The notes under the pieces were generated by a model. That model ran no database searches and was not told the DNA's origin. It saw nothing but the letters and a program-made list of their open reading frames with translations. This document shows, one piece after another, positions 28,476-36,288 of a DNA stretch of 40,295 nt; position 1 is the stretch's first letter, and each line of letters begins with the position of its first letter. The stretch spans positions 1 to 40,295 of the forward strand of contig JAMNYO010000051.1 of NCBI GenBank assembly GCA_023622765.1, given 5' to 3'. The stretch is from Bacteroidota bacterium (GTDB lineage: Bacteria > Bacteroidota > Bacteroidia > Bacteroidales > Dysgonomonadaceae). A program made the translations under genes and the position numbers.

Positions 28476-30746
28476 ATGCCTCTTTACTGCCATTTTAAAC
28501 CTCTTTTCAAATCTCTATCATTACTTTTCATAATCCTTTTATCTGCCTGTAATAGTGTGAATAAAAGCTCGGGGGAATCCCTTCGGCTTATCCCTATGCC
28601 CAACTCGGTTACCACCCGATCAGGTTCCTTGGACGTTTCCAAGGGGTTCCGCCTTGTGGTGGAAGAGTTGCCGTCAGACATGGCGTTTCGACTGACCGAT
28701 TGGCTGAACGGTAACCCACTTGTTATAAGCGACGAGGGGCAGCCATTACGTTTGCACCTTTCAAACGAGGGTAATCATATTGACAACGGTAGCAACGAAT
28801 CGTATACCCTAACGGTCAACCGTAAGGGGGTAGACATTAGCTCACCCTCCGAAGTGGGACTTTTTTATGCCCTACAGTCGTTGCTTCAGCTCTCGCGAAG
28901 CGGTGATCGCATCCCCTGTGTCGAGATCAACGACCAGCCCCGCTTCGCTTACAGGGGGCTTCATATCGACGTTTCTCGTCACTTCTTCTCCATCGATTTC
29001 CTGAAAAAGCAGATCGACGCGATGGCGCACTACAAGCTCAACATGTTTCATTGGCATTTAACCGATGCCGCCGGCTGGAGGCTTCAGGTAGATCGGTACC
29101 CCGAGCTGACCGGCACCGCGGCATGGCGACCTCAGGCATCATGGAAAGAGTGGTGGGCATCGGATCGGGCCTACGTGACCGAAGGAACGCCCGGTGCCTA
29201 TGGCGGTTACTACACCAAGGAGGAGGTCGCTGAACTGATTCGGTACGCCGCCGAAAGGCACGTTACCATTATCCCCGAGATCGAGATGCCCGGCCATTCC
29301 GAAGAGGTGCTGGCCGTATACCCGAATCTCTCCTGCTCGGGTAAGCCCTATACCGCCGGCGAGTTTTGCATCGGGAACGAGGAGACCTTCGAGTTTCTCG
29401 AGAACGTGCTTGACGAGGTGATCGAGCTCTTCCCCTCCAAATATATCCACGTCGGGGGTGACGAGGCAAGCAAAGAGCACTGGAAGCGCTGCCCCAAATG
29501 CCAGGCGCGCATAAAAGGGGAGGGACTGAAAGATGAGGCGGGGCTACAGAGTTACCTTATCCGGCGTATCGAGCAGTACCTTTACTCGAAAGGGCGTGAA
29601 CTGATTGGCTGGGATGAGATACTGGAGGGGGGTCTCGATAATAGCGCGGTGGTGATGGCCTGGAGGGGTGAGGGGATAGGGATTGAGGCTGCCCGACAGG
29701 GGTATCGGGTGATTATGACGCCCGGCGAATACGCCTATTTTGATAAGTACCAGGGGATGCCCGATAAGCAGCCGGAAGCCATTGGCGGGTTCTTGCCCAT
29801 CGAGATGGTCTATTCTTATAATCCGGTACCGGATAGTTTTAGTCCCGAGGAGGCAGCCCGGGTGTGGGGCGTGCAGGCTAACCTGTGGGCAGAGTATATC
29901 GAGACCGAAGCGCATATGGAGTACATGATCTGGCCCCGCCTGCTGGCGATGGCCGAGGTGGCATGGACAGCCCCCGAGCGGAAGTCTTGGGAGAATTTCC
30001 GGCAGCGGGTTAACCGTGAGATACCCATCCTTCAGGAGCGGGGCTACAACCCCTACACCTTGAGCGAAGAGCCATTTATCTCGCTGTCGCGAGACACGGT
30101 GAACAGCGCGACGGCGGTGACTTTCACCACAGAACGATACCCCGTTGAGATCAGGTATACCACCGACGGTTCAGAACCCGGCATGGGATCCGAACTTTAC
30201 ACTGCCCCTATCCGGGTGACTGACTCCACGGTGGTATCGGCCCGGCTGTTTCAGGCAGACAAGCCGCTGGGCGATGTGGTCAGCCAACGGGTCGATTATC
30301 ACCGGGCGATTGGCAAAGAGGTGCTGTATAACACGCCTTTCAGTCGCTATTACCCCGCCGGGGGTGCGGAAGCACTCGTGGACGGGTTGCCCGGTGGACA
30401 GGCGCATGGCGATGGGCGTTGGCAGGGCTTCCTGGTTCCAGAGCTGGATGTCGTGGTGGATATGGGGAAGGCGGTGGATATCTCCAAACTGCAGGTGCGC
30501 TTCTTGCATAACGCCAACGCGTGGATCTGGCTCCCAAAAACGGTGACCTTTTCGCTTTCGGAGGATAACGAGGCGTACCGGTCACTGGTGACCCTGACCC
30601 ACGAGGTGGAGGAGGATGGCAGCGGTACCCTTTTCCAAACGTTCGGGTGGAGTGGGGAGGCCATGGGTCGTTTTATCCGCGTTCAAGCACCCGCCATCAG
30701 GGAGCGGGATGCCTGGCTCTTCATGGACGAAATAGTGGTATGGTAA
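28476..30746 (+). CDS. Beta-N-acetylhexosaminidase, GH20 lipoprotein
   Basis: 756 aa. A lipoprotein signal peptide ends in LLSAC (Cys about residue 25), so the enzyme is anchored in the envelope. A GH20b-type N-terminal domain (about 35-145) precedes the catalytic barrel, which has FHWHLTDAAGWR and the catalytic pair Asp329-Glu330 in HVGGDEASKEHW. After the barrel (about 510) come a chitobiase-like C-terminal beta domain (TVNSATAVTFTTE..., about 540-610) and a discoidin-like domain at the end. It releases terminal GlcNAc or GalNAc from glycans, for example chitin or host mucin fragments. No SusC/D partners are nearby. Confidence 0.93.
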   Translation: MPLYCHFKPLFKSLSLLFIILLSACNSVNKSSGESLRLIPMPNSVTTRSGSLDVSKGFRLVVEELPSDMAFRLTDWLNGNPLVISDEGQPLRLHLSNEGNHIDNGSNESYTLTVNRKGVDISSPSEVGLFYALQSLLQLSRSGDRIPCVEINDQPRFAYRGLHIDVSRHFFSIDFLKKQIDAMAHYKLNMFHWHLTDAAGWRLQVDRYPELTGTAAWRPQASWKEWWASDRAYVTEGTPGAYGGYYTKEEVAELIRYAAERHVTIIPEIEMPGHSEEVLAVYPNLSCSGKPYTAGEFCIGNEETFEFLENVLDEVIELFPSKYIHVGGDEASKEHWKRCPKCQARIKGEGLKDEAGLQSYLIRRIEQYLYSKGRELIGWDEILEGGLDNSAVVMAWRGEGIGIEAARQGYRVIMTPGEYAYFDKYQGMPDKQPEAIGGFLPIEMVYSYNPVPDSFSPEEAARVWGVQANLWAEYIETEAHMEYMIWPRLLAMAEVAWTAPERKSWENFRQRVNREIPILQERGYNPYTLSEEPFISLSRDTVNSATAVTFTTERYPVEIRYTTDGSEPGMGSELYTAPIRVTDSTVVSARLFQADKPLGDVVSQRVDYHRAIGKEVLYNTPFSRYYPAGGAEALVDGLPGGQAHGDGRWQGFLVPELDVVVDMGKAVDISKLQVRFLHNANAWIWLPKTVTFSLSEDNEAYRSLVTLTHEVEEDGSGTLFQTFGWSGEAMGRFIRVQAPAIRERDAWLFMDEIVVW

Positions 30747-30816
30747 TTAGTAAAACAATCGAACGGGGGCACTAAGATATTTATCAACGAAATAGGGGGA
30801 ATAGGGAAAAAATCGT

Positions 30817-30824
30817 TATTTTTG
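30817..30824 (+). promoter_or_regulatory. -7 box before hutU
   Basis: TATTTTTG matches TAnnTTTG; no TTTG is present at the -33 position. Transcription would begin near 30830, just before the ATG at 30833, which favours the second ATG at 30848. Confidence 0.35.
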
Positions 30825-30847
30825 TGAACTAAATGATACGATACCCT

Positions 30848-32842
30848 ATGAATTTATTTACCTTACCTGACCATTTGCCACCATACCCCCGGTTTCGGGA
30901 AGGAATCCGACGCGCACCGGATCGTGGCTTCAGATTGACCGATCAGCAGGCGAAAATCGCCCTGAAGAATGCGCTGCGTTATATCCCAACGCACCTACAC
31001 GAGAGACTGGCACCCGAGTTCCTGGATGAACTGAAAACGCGAGGACGTATCTACGGTTATCGCTATCGACCGGAGGGCGACCTAATGGCCAAGCCCATCG
31101 ACCAATACAAGGGGCGATGCGTGGAGGGGAAAGCCTTTCAGGTGATGATCGACAACAACCTCTGCTTTGATATCGCGCTCTACCCTTACGAGTTGGTCAC
31201 CTACGGCGAGACGGGACAGGTATGCCAGAACTGGATGCAGTACCGCCTGATCAAGAGGTACCTGGAGGAGCTGACCCAAGAGCAGACGCTGGTAATCGAA
31301 AGCGGCCATCCGCTGGGGCTCTTTAGATCCAAGCCTGACGCGCCCCGGGTGATCATCACCAACTCGATGATGGTGGGGATGTTCGATAACCCGGACGATT
31401 GGGAGGTGGCGGCCCAGATGGGGGTGGCCAACTACGGGCAGATGACGGCGGGCGGCTGGATGTACATCGGCCCTCAGGGTATCGTGCACGGCACGTTCAA
31501 CACCCTTCTGAATGCGGGGCGGATGAAGTTGGGCATTCCGTCGGACGGCGATCTGCGCGGGCAGCTCTTTGTCTCCTCGGGATTGGGGGGGATGAGCGGT
31601 GCGCAACCCAAGGCGGCCGATATAGCCGGTGCCGTTTCGCTGATCGCGGAGGTGGATGCGTCGCGTATCGAGATGCGCCGTTCACAAGGATGGGTGCAGC
31701 GGGTCACGGCTCACCTGCCGGAGGCTTTCCAATGGGTATCCGAGGCACGACAACGGCGAGAGCCGCTCTCCATCGCATACCATGGCAATATCGTGGATCT
31801 GTTGGAATATGCCGAGGAGCAGGGTATCCATATCGAGCTGCTGAGCGACCAAACGTCGTGTCACGAACCTTACACTGGGGGCTACTGCCCCGCGGGCATC
31901 ACCTTTGAGGAGCGCACCCGCCTGTTGAGTAATGATCGCCTGAAGTTTCGGGAACTGGTGGACGCATCGTTGCGCCGCCATTTTAACGTCATTCGGAAGC
32001 TCGTGGAGCGGGGTACCTACTTCTTCGATTACGGTAACTCCTTTATGAAGGCGGTGTACGATGCCGGCGTGAAGGAGATCTCGGGGAACGGCAGGGACGA
32101 GAAGGATGGCTTCATCTGGCCCTCCTACGTGGAGGATATCATGGGTCCCGAGCTGTTTGACTACGGGTATGGTCCCTTCCGGTGGGTCTGCCTGAGCGGG
32201 AAGCGCGAGGACCTCGTGAAGACCGACCGCACGGCGATGGAGTGTATCGACCCTAATCGTAGGGGGCAGGATCGGGATAACTGGATATGGATCCGCGATG
32301 CCGAGAAAAACCGGCTGGTGGTGGGTACACAGGCCCGCATCCTCTACCAGGACGCGGAGGGGCGATTAAAGATTGCCCTGCGGTTCAACGAGATGGTGCG
32401 CGTAGGGGAGATTGGCCCGGTGATGCTGGGACGGGACCATCACGACGTGAGCGGCACCGACTCGCCTTTCCGTGAGACGGCCAACATCAAAGACGGGAGT
32501 AACGTGATGGCCGATATGGCGGTGCAGTGCTTCGCCGGCAACACCGCCCGGGGCATGAGCCTGGTTGCCCTGCACAACGGAGGCGGCGTGGGCATCGGGA
32601 AGGCGATCAACGGCGGGTTTGGCATGGTGTGCGACGGCAGCGAGCGGGTGGACGAGATCTTGCGTACCGCGATGGTGTGGGACGTGATGGGTGGCGTGGC
32701 CCGCCGTTCGTGGGCCCGAAACCCCAACGCGATGAGCACCGTGAAGTCGTTCAACCAAACCCACGCCGACGGGTATCATATCACGGAGCCCTATTTGGTG
32801 GAGGAGAGCTTGATTGAGAAATTACTCAATGCAAAAGACTAA
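30848..32842 (+). CDS. hutU: Urocanate hydratase
   Basis: 664 aa from ATG 30848 (an in-frame ATG at 30833 adds 5 residues). It is the long urocanase form found in Bacteroidota and eukaryotes. Visible motifs are TAGGWMYIGPQGIVHGT, the nucleotide-binding GLGGMSGAQPKAA (about 245-257), the Cys-bearing SCHEPYTGGYCPAG, and GMSLVALHNGGGVGIGKAINGGF near the C terminus. It adds water to urocanate with a tightly bound NAD+, giving imidazolonepropionate, the second step of histidine breakdown. A damaged toxin-antitoxin locus separates it from ftcD. Confidence 0.96.
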   Translation: MNLFTLPDHLPPYPRFREGIRRAPDRGFRLTDQQAKIALKNALRYIPTHLHERLAPEFLDELKTRGRIYGYRYRPEGDLMAKPIDQYKGRCVEGKAFQVMIDNNLCFDIALYPYELVTYGETGQVCQNWMQYRLIKRYLEELTQEQTLVIESGHPLGLFRSKPDAPRVIITNSMMVGMFDNPDDWEVAAQMGVANYGQMTAGGWMYIGPQGIVHGTFNTLLNAGRMKLGIPSDGDLRGQLFVSSGLGGMSGAQPKAADIAGAVSLIAEVDASRIEMRRSQGWVQRVTAHLPEAFQWVSEARQRREPLSIAYHGNIVDLLEYAEEQGIHIELLSDQTSCHEPYTGGYCPAGITFEERTRLLSNDRLKFRELVDASLRRHFNVIRKLVERGTYFFDYGNSFMKAVYDAGVKEISGNGRDEKDGFIWPSYVEDIMGPELFDYGYGPFRWVCLSGKREDLVKTDRTAMECIDPNRRGQDRDNWIWIRDAEKNRLVVGTQARILYQDAEGRLKIALRFNEMVRVGEIGPVMLGRDHHDVSGTDSPFRETANIKDGSNVMADMAVQCFAGNTARGMSLVALHNGGGVGIGKAINGGFGMVCDGSERVDEILRTAMVWDVMGGVARRSWARNPNAMSTVKSFNQTHADGYHITEPYLVEESLIEKLLNAKD

Positions 32843-32929
32843 TTGATAATTTGTCGCGAAATATTTCCGATAATTGCCGCTACATATCCTTTACAAATCT
32901 TTCCAGCTTTTCAGGTTTTGTCCGTTGTG

Positions 32930-32961
32930 CTTGTGAAAAGCCCTATTTTCATGTATTTTTG
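32930..32961 (+). promoter_or_regulatory. Promoter of the HepT/MntA locus
   Basis: CTTG (32930-32933, one mismatch to TTTG) and TATTTTTG (32954-32961) are separated by 20 nt. The transcript would start shortly before the ATG at 32978 and would cover both toxin-antitoxin units. The second mntA copy has no such promoter of its own. Confidence 0.5.
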
Positions 32962-32964
32962 CCA

Positions 32965-33078
32965 AAAACAACGCGTTATGAACTATTTCGAACCATACAA
33001 AGATCAAATTGCCGATCTGTGCCGCCGCTACAACGTGCGCCGTCTTTTCGCTTTCGGCTCGGTACTCACGGGTAACTT
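32965..33078. repeat. 114-bp direct repeat, left copy (5' end of mntA copy 1)
   Basis: Identical to 33564-33677 over 114 bases, offset 599 bp. It runs from 13 nt before the ATG to nucleotide 101 of the reading frame. Right after it the two mntA copies have unrelated sequence. Confidence 0.97.
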
Positions 33079-33213
33079 AACTATTTTAACCTGAAATTTT
33101 CGTTGTTGGATTTATTTAATCGTCAGGTAGATTTATTGGAGGATAGGTCAATCCGCAATCCCTATCTGAGAACAAATATTGATAACTCTAAACAACTGAT
33201 TTATGGCTTCTGA
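32978..33213 (+). pseudogene. MntA-type nucleotidyltransferase antitoxin, copy 1, broken
   Basis: The frame opens with the MntA N terminus and the nucleotidyltransferase motif FGSVLTGN, then hits a stop at 33092-33094. A second frame from 33079 codes for the family's C-terminal part (NYFNLKFSLLDLF, QVDLLEDRSIRNPYL, KQLIYG) and ends at 33211-33213, overlapping hepT. The stretch in between, with the catalytic Asp-x-Asp (normally about 8 residues after the Gly-Ser), is missing and the frames do not match. So it is frameshifted and lacks the active site. MntA normally AMPylates the HepT tyrosine to silence it. Confidence 0.8.
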
Positions 33214-33553
33214 CAAAATTTTTGACATTAAAGTTTGTCTTGGAGATATTGAGCTTGCAATAGCTGAGATAAATGATTTTTTGCCCGAAAAACGTGACTT
33301 TTTAGAGTTTCAGAAAGACACGAAGACACGAAAAGCGATTGAGCGGAATATCGAAATAATAGGCGAGGCAATGAATCGTATCCTCAAAATTGACCCCGAT
33401 TTTCCGATATCACATTCCCGCAAAATCGTGGACACGCGAAATCGGATTATTCACGGTTATAATTCTGTATCAGATGAGGTTGTATGGTTAATCATAATGA
33501 ATTATTTGCCTGAACTCGAAAAAGATGTGAAACGCTTATTAGGAAAAATATAA
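33203..33553 (+). CDS. HepT-like HEPN ribonuclease toxin
   Basis: 116 aa, normal size. The HEPN RNase motif RX4HXY is intact as RNRIIHGY (about residues 81-88), and its Tyr is the residue that MntA modifies in characterised systems. The N-terminal helices (FDIKVCLGDIELAIAEI) and EIIGEAMNRI fit the family. Its ATG overlaps the end of the broken mntA copy 1, the normal gene arrangement. As HEPN RNases cut RNA, its survival beside two defective antitoxins is odd; residual antitoxin function, a distant antitoxin or low expression could explain it. Confidence 0.82.
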   Translation: MASDKIFDIKVCLGDIELAIAEINDFLPEKRDFLEFQKDTKTRKAIERNIEIIGEAMNRILKIDPDFPISHSRKIVDTRNRIIHGYNSVSDEVVWLIIMNYLPELEKDVKRLLGKI

Positions 33554-33563
33554 GAGAATAAAC

Positions 33564-33677
33564 AAAACAACGCGTTATGAACTATTTCGAACCATACAAA
33601 GATCAAATTGCCGATCTGTGCCGCCGCTACAACGTGCGCCGTCTTTTCGCTTTCGGCTCGGTACTCACGGGTAACTT
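33564..33677. repeat. 114-bp direct repeat, right copy (5' end of mntA copy 2)
   Basis: Exact copy of 32965-33078. It begins 10 bp after the hepT stop codon, without the promoter that precedes the left copy. Confidence 0.97.
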
Positions 33678-33813
33678 TCTCACCTACTTCGATTTTAAAT
33701 ATTCATTGGAAAATGTTTTTGGTAGGAAAGTCGATTTAATGGGAGAACAGCCTATTCGCAATTCCTATTTAAGAGAAAGCATTGAAAATTCTAAACAACT
33801 GATTTATGGATGA
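33577..33813 (+). CDS. MntA-type antitoxin, copy 2, active-site segment deleted in frame
   Basis: 78 aa against about 95-100 for normal MntA proteins. The first 33 residues equal copy 1, ending in FGSVLTGNF. The protein then jumps straight to LTYFDFKYSLENVFGRKVDL and ends KQLIYG. The SDxD-containing segment that should lie between is absent, so AMP transfer should be impossible, but the frame is open and a folded HepT-binding fragment is conceivable. It overlaps a hepT remnant at 33806. Confidence 0.65.
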   Translation: MNYFEPYKDQIADLCRRYNVRRLFAFGSVLTGNFLTYFDFKYSLENVFGRKVDLMGEQPIRNSYLRESIENSKQLIYG

Positions 33814-33874
33814 ATACACGAGTAAACATTTACCTTTGCTAAAAGATGAAGTAAAAGGATTACTTGGTATATAA
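33806..33874 (+). pseudogene. hepT copy 2, remnant
   Basis: A 22-residue frame overlapping the end of mntA copy 2. It joins a HepT-like start (MDEYTS) to a C-terminal end (LPLLKDEVKGLLGI) that resembles LPELEKDVKRLLGKI of the intact HepT. The central part with the RNase motif is deleted. This shows that the locus was once two complete mntA-hepT pairs in tandem. Confidence 0.6.
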
Positions 33875-33894
33875 TTATTACTTAAGGAGAGTTG

Positions 33895-33901
33895 AAGGAG
33901 G
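33895..33901 (+). promoter_or_regulatory. Strong ribosome binding site of ftcD
   Basis: AAGGAGG lies 5 nt before the ATG at 33907. It decides the start and excludes a TTG at 33892. Such a strong site is unusual in this window. Confidence 0.75.
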
Positions 33902-33906
33902 AAGAT

Positions 33907-34803
33907 ATGAGCAAAATCATGGAGTGCGTTCCCAACTTTAGTGAGGGACGCGACAAACAGAAAGTGGAAAAAATAGCGGATTGTTTCCGCGGAAAAGAGA
34001 AGGTTAAGTTGCTGGATTACAGTAGTGACAAAGACTATAACCGTTTGGTGATTACCGTCGTGGGCGAGCCCGAAGCGCTAAAAGCTGCCGTGATCGAAGC
34101 GATCGGCAAGGCCGTTGAGCTTATCGATATGACGAAACATCAAGGACAACACCCCCGTATGGGGGCGGTAGACGTGGTTCCCTTTATCCCGATTAAAAAC
34201 GTGACGATGGAGGAGGCCATTGCCCTGTCCAGGGAGGTGGCTGAAACGGTGGCTCAACGGCACGGGTTCCCGGTCTACCTGTACGAGAAGTCAGCCTCGG
34301 CACCGCATCGCGAGAACCTGGCGGCCGTGCGCAAAGGTGAGTTCGAGGGGCTGACCGAAAAGATGCAGTCGCCGGAGTGGAAGCCCGACTTCGGACCGTC
34401 GCGACCGCACCCCACGGCGGGGGCCGTCGCTATTGGCGCCCGCATGCCGTTGGTGGCCTACAACGTGAACCTGGGCACCGATAACCTCGATATCGCCATG
34501 GCCATCGCCAAAAAGGTACGCTTTGTGGGTGGTGGACTGCGTTTCTGCAAGGGGATGGGGGTTGCCTTGGAAGAGCGGGGCATCACGCAGGTTTCGATGA
34601 ACCTGACCGACTATACCAAGACGGCTATTTACCGTGCGCACGAGATGGTGCGCATGGAGGCGCAACGATACGGCGTACCCGTCGTGGGTGCGGAGGTGAT
34701 TGGACTGGTGCCCATGGGAGCGCTGGTGGACGTGGCGGCTTACTACCTGGGGCTAGAGGACTTTAGCATCGACCAGGTGCTGGAGGCGCGGCTTATGGAG
34801 TAA
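33907..34803 (+). CDS. ftcD: Glutamate formimidoyltransferase
   Basis: 298 aa, covering the N-terminal and middle domains of the formiminotransferase family (MECVPNFSEGRD start, then HPRMGAVDVVPFIPI and FGPSRPHPTAGAVAIGAR). There is no fused cyclodeaminase domain. It moves the formimino group of N-formimino-glutamate to tetrahydrofolate, giving glutamate, the last step of this histidine pathway. The released formimino-tetrahydrofolate needs a cyclodeaminase not found in this window. It precedes hutI by 75 bp. Confidence 0.94.
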   Translation: MSKIMECVPNFSEGRDKQKVEKIADCFRGKEKVKLLDYSSDKDYNRLVITVVGEPEALKAAVIEAIGKAVELIDMTKHQGQHPRMGAVDVVPFIPIKNVTMEEAIALSREVAETVAQRHGFPVYLYEKSASAPHRENLAAVRKGEFEGLTEKMQSPEWKPDFGPSRPHPTAGAVAIGARMPLVAYNVNLGTDNLDIAMAIAKKVRFVGGGLRFCKGMGVALEERGITQVSMNLTDYTKTAIYRAHEMVRMEAQRYGVPVVGAEVIGLVPMGALVDVAAYYLGLEDFSIDQVLEARLME

Positions 34804-34878
34804 TGGTTACAAGGAGTGGAGGTAGATAAATTGGTAATATACTACTCAATGGAGCTCTCTTTTGAATGAAAGTCAATA

Positions 34879-36129
34879 ATGAACAACCTGATTATAAAAA
34901 ATGCGGAGCAAGTAGTCACCTGTAGCGGGCATAAAGGAAAGCGGGGCAGGGAGATGAGGGAGTTGCACGTGGTGGAGAACGGTACGGTCGTCGTGACCAA
35001 CGGTATTATCTCGCACGTGCTGGAACAGGGTAAACCTATTCCGATGAGAGAGGATGAATACGTTGTCCTTGATGCCACGGGCAAGTCGTTGCTCCCCGGG
35101 TTTGTCGACCCGCATACCCACTTTGTGTTCGGGGGCTACCGGGAAGAGGAGTTCGCGTGGCGGATGCGGGGCGACAGTTACATGGAGATTATGAACCGGG
35201 GCGGTGGGATCGTGAACACGACCCGCGCTACGAGGGAGGCGACCGAGGAGGAGTTGATGGAGTCGGGCCGTCAGCGCCTTAACGCCATGCTGCGCCTCGG
35301 CATCACTACCGTGGAAGGGAAGAGCGGCTACGGCCTCGACAGGGAGACCGAGCTGAAGCAGCTTCGGGTAATGCGCCGACTGAACGATGAGCACCCGGTG
35401 GATATCATGCCCACCTTCATGGGGGCGCACGCCACGCCGGCCGAGTGGAAGGGTAGGGAGGATGAGTTTATCGACTTCAATATCCGGGAGATGTTTCCCC
35501 TGGTGGCACGAGAGCAGTTGGCCGAGGCGGTCGATATTTTCTGCGAGGAGGGCGTTTTCACCATCGAGCAGTCTCGCCGTTACCTCTTGGCAGCACGTGA
35601 GCAGGGCTTTTTGCTGAAGATCCATGCCGATGAGATCGTGTCGTTTGGCGGTGCGGAGCTGGCCGCCGAGCTGGGTTGCCTCTCGGCCGATCACCTGTTG
35701 CAGGCCTCGGACCGGGGCATTCGGGCCATGGCCGAGGCGGGCGTGGTGGCCACGTTGTTGCCGCTTACCGCTTTCTCGTTGAGGGAGGCGTATGCCCGGG
35801 GCAGGGCGATGATCGATGCAGGCTGCATGGTGGCGTTGGCGACCGACCTGAACCCGGGGAGCTCGTTCACCGCATCGGTGCCGTTGCTGTTCGCTCTGGC
35901 CTGCATCTACATGGAACTGACACCCGAGGAGGCGGTCACGGCATTTACCATCAACAGCGCGGCGGCCCTAAACCGTGCCGATCGCGTCGGAAGTATCGAC
36001 GTGGGGAAGCAGGGGGATCTGGTGCTGCTGCAATTTCCATCTTATAAGTTCCTGCCTTACCACGTGGGGATGAATATCGTGGATACCGTGATCAAGCGAG
36101 GGGAGATCGTGGTTAAAAATGACCTGTAA
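34879..36129 (+). CDS. hutI: Imidazolonepropionase
   Basis: 416 aa amidohydrolase. The metal ligands of the TIM barrel start with DPHTHFVFGG (His79, His81); further family motifs are GITTVEGKSGYGLD, the metal site around KIHADEIVSFGG, and ATDLNPGSS with the Asp. It opens the ring of imidazolonepropionate to N-formimino-L-glutamate, step three of histidine breakdown. It lies between ftcD and hutH, so one transcription unit is likely. Confidence 0.95.
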   Translation: MNNLIIKNAEQVVTCSGHKGKRGREMRELHVVENGTVVVTNGIISHVLEQGKPIPMREDEYVVLDATGKSLLPGFVDPHTHFVFGGYREEEFAWRMRGDSYMEIMNRGGGIVNTTRATREATEEELMESGRQRLNAMLRLGITTVEGKSGYGLDRETELKQLRVMRRLNDEHPVDIMPTFMGAHATPAEWKGREDEFIDFNIREMFPLVAREQLAEAVDIFCEEGVFTIEQSRRYLLAAREQGFLLKIHADEIVSFGGAELAAELGCLSADHLLQASDRGIRAMAEAGVVATLLPLTAFSLREAYARGRAMIDAGCMVALATDLNPGSSFTASVPLLFALACIYMELTPEEAVTAFTINSAAALNRADRVGSIDVGKQGDLVLLQFPSYKFLPYHVGMNIVDTVIKRGEIVVKNDL

Positions 36130-36158
36130 TATCAAACAGGTAGGGAGTAAAACCATAC

Positions 36159-36248
36159 ATGACCAAACGAAAATTAAGCGGGAAGAAATGCAAATATGCT
36201 GAATGTGAGTCCATTACAGGCAATAGTGGGGTGGCAAACTGGAAATAA
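36159..36248 (+). CDS. Possible 29-residue ORF between hutI and hutH
   Basis: ATG 36159 opens a 29-codon frame with a basic N terminus and two cysteines four residues apart (KCKYAEC), stop at 36246-36248. There is no good ribosome site, and the sequence is not recognised. It may be random, or a leftover of a gene between hutI and hutH. The 159-bp gap holds nothing else that can be supported. Confidence 0.2.
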   Translation: MTKRKLSGKKCKYAECESITGNSGVANWK

Positions 36249-36288
36249 ATAGAATACAACGGAATAATACCATCAATAAACCAATCGT

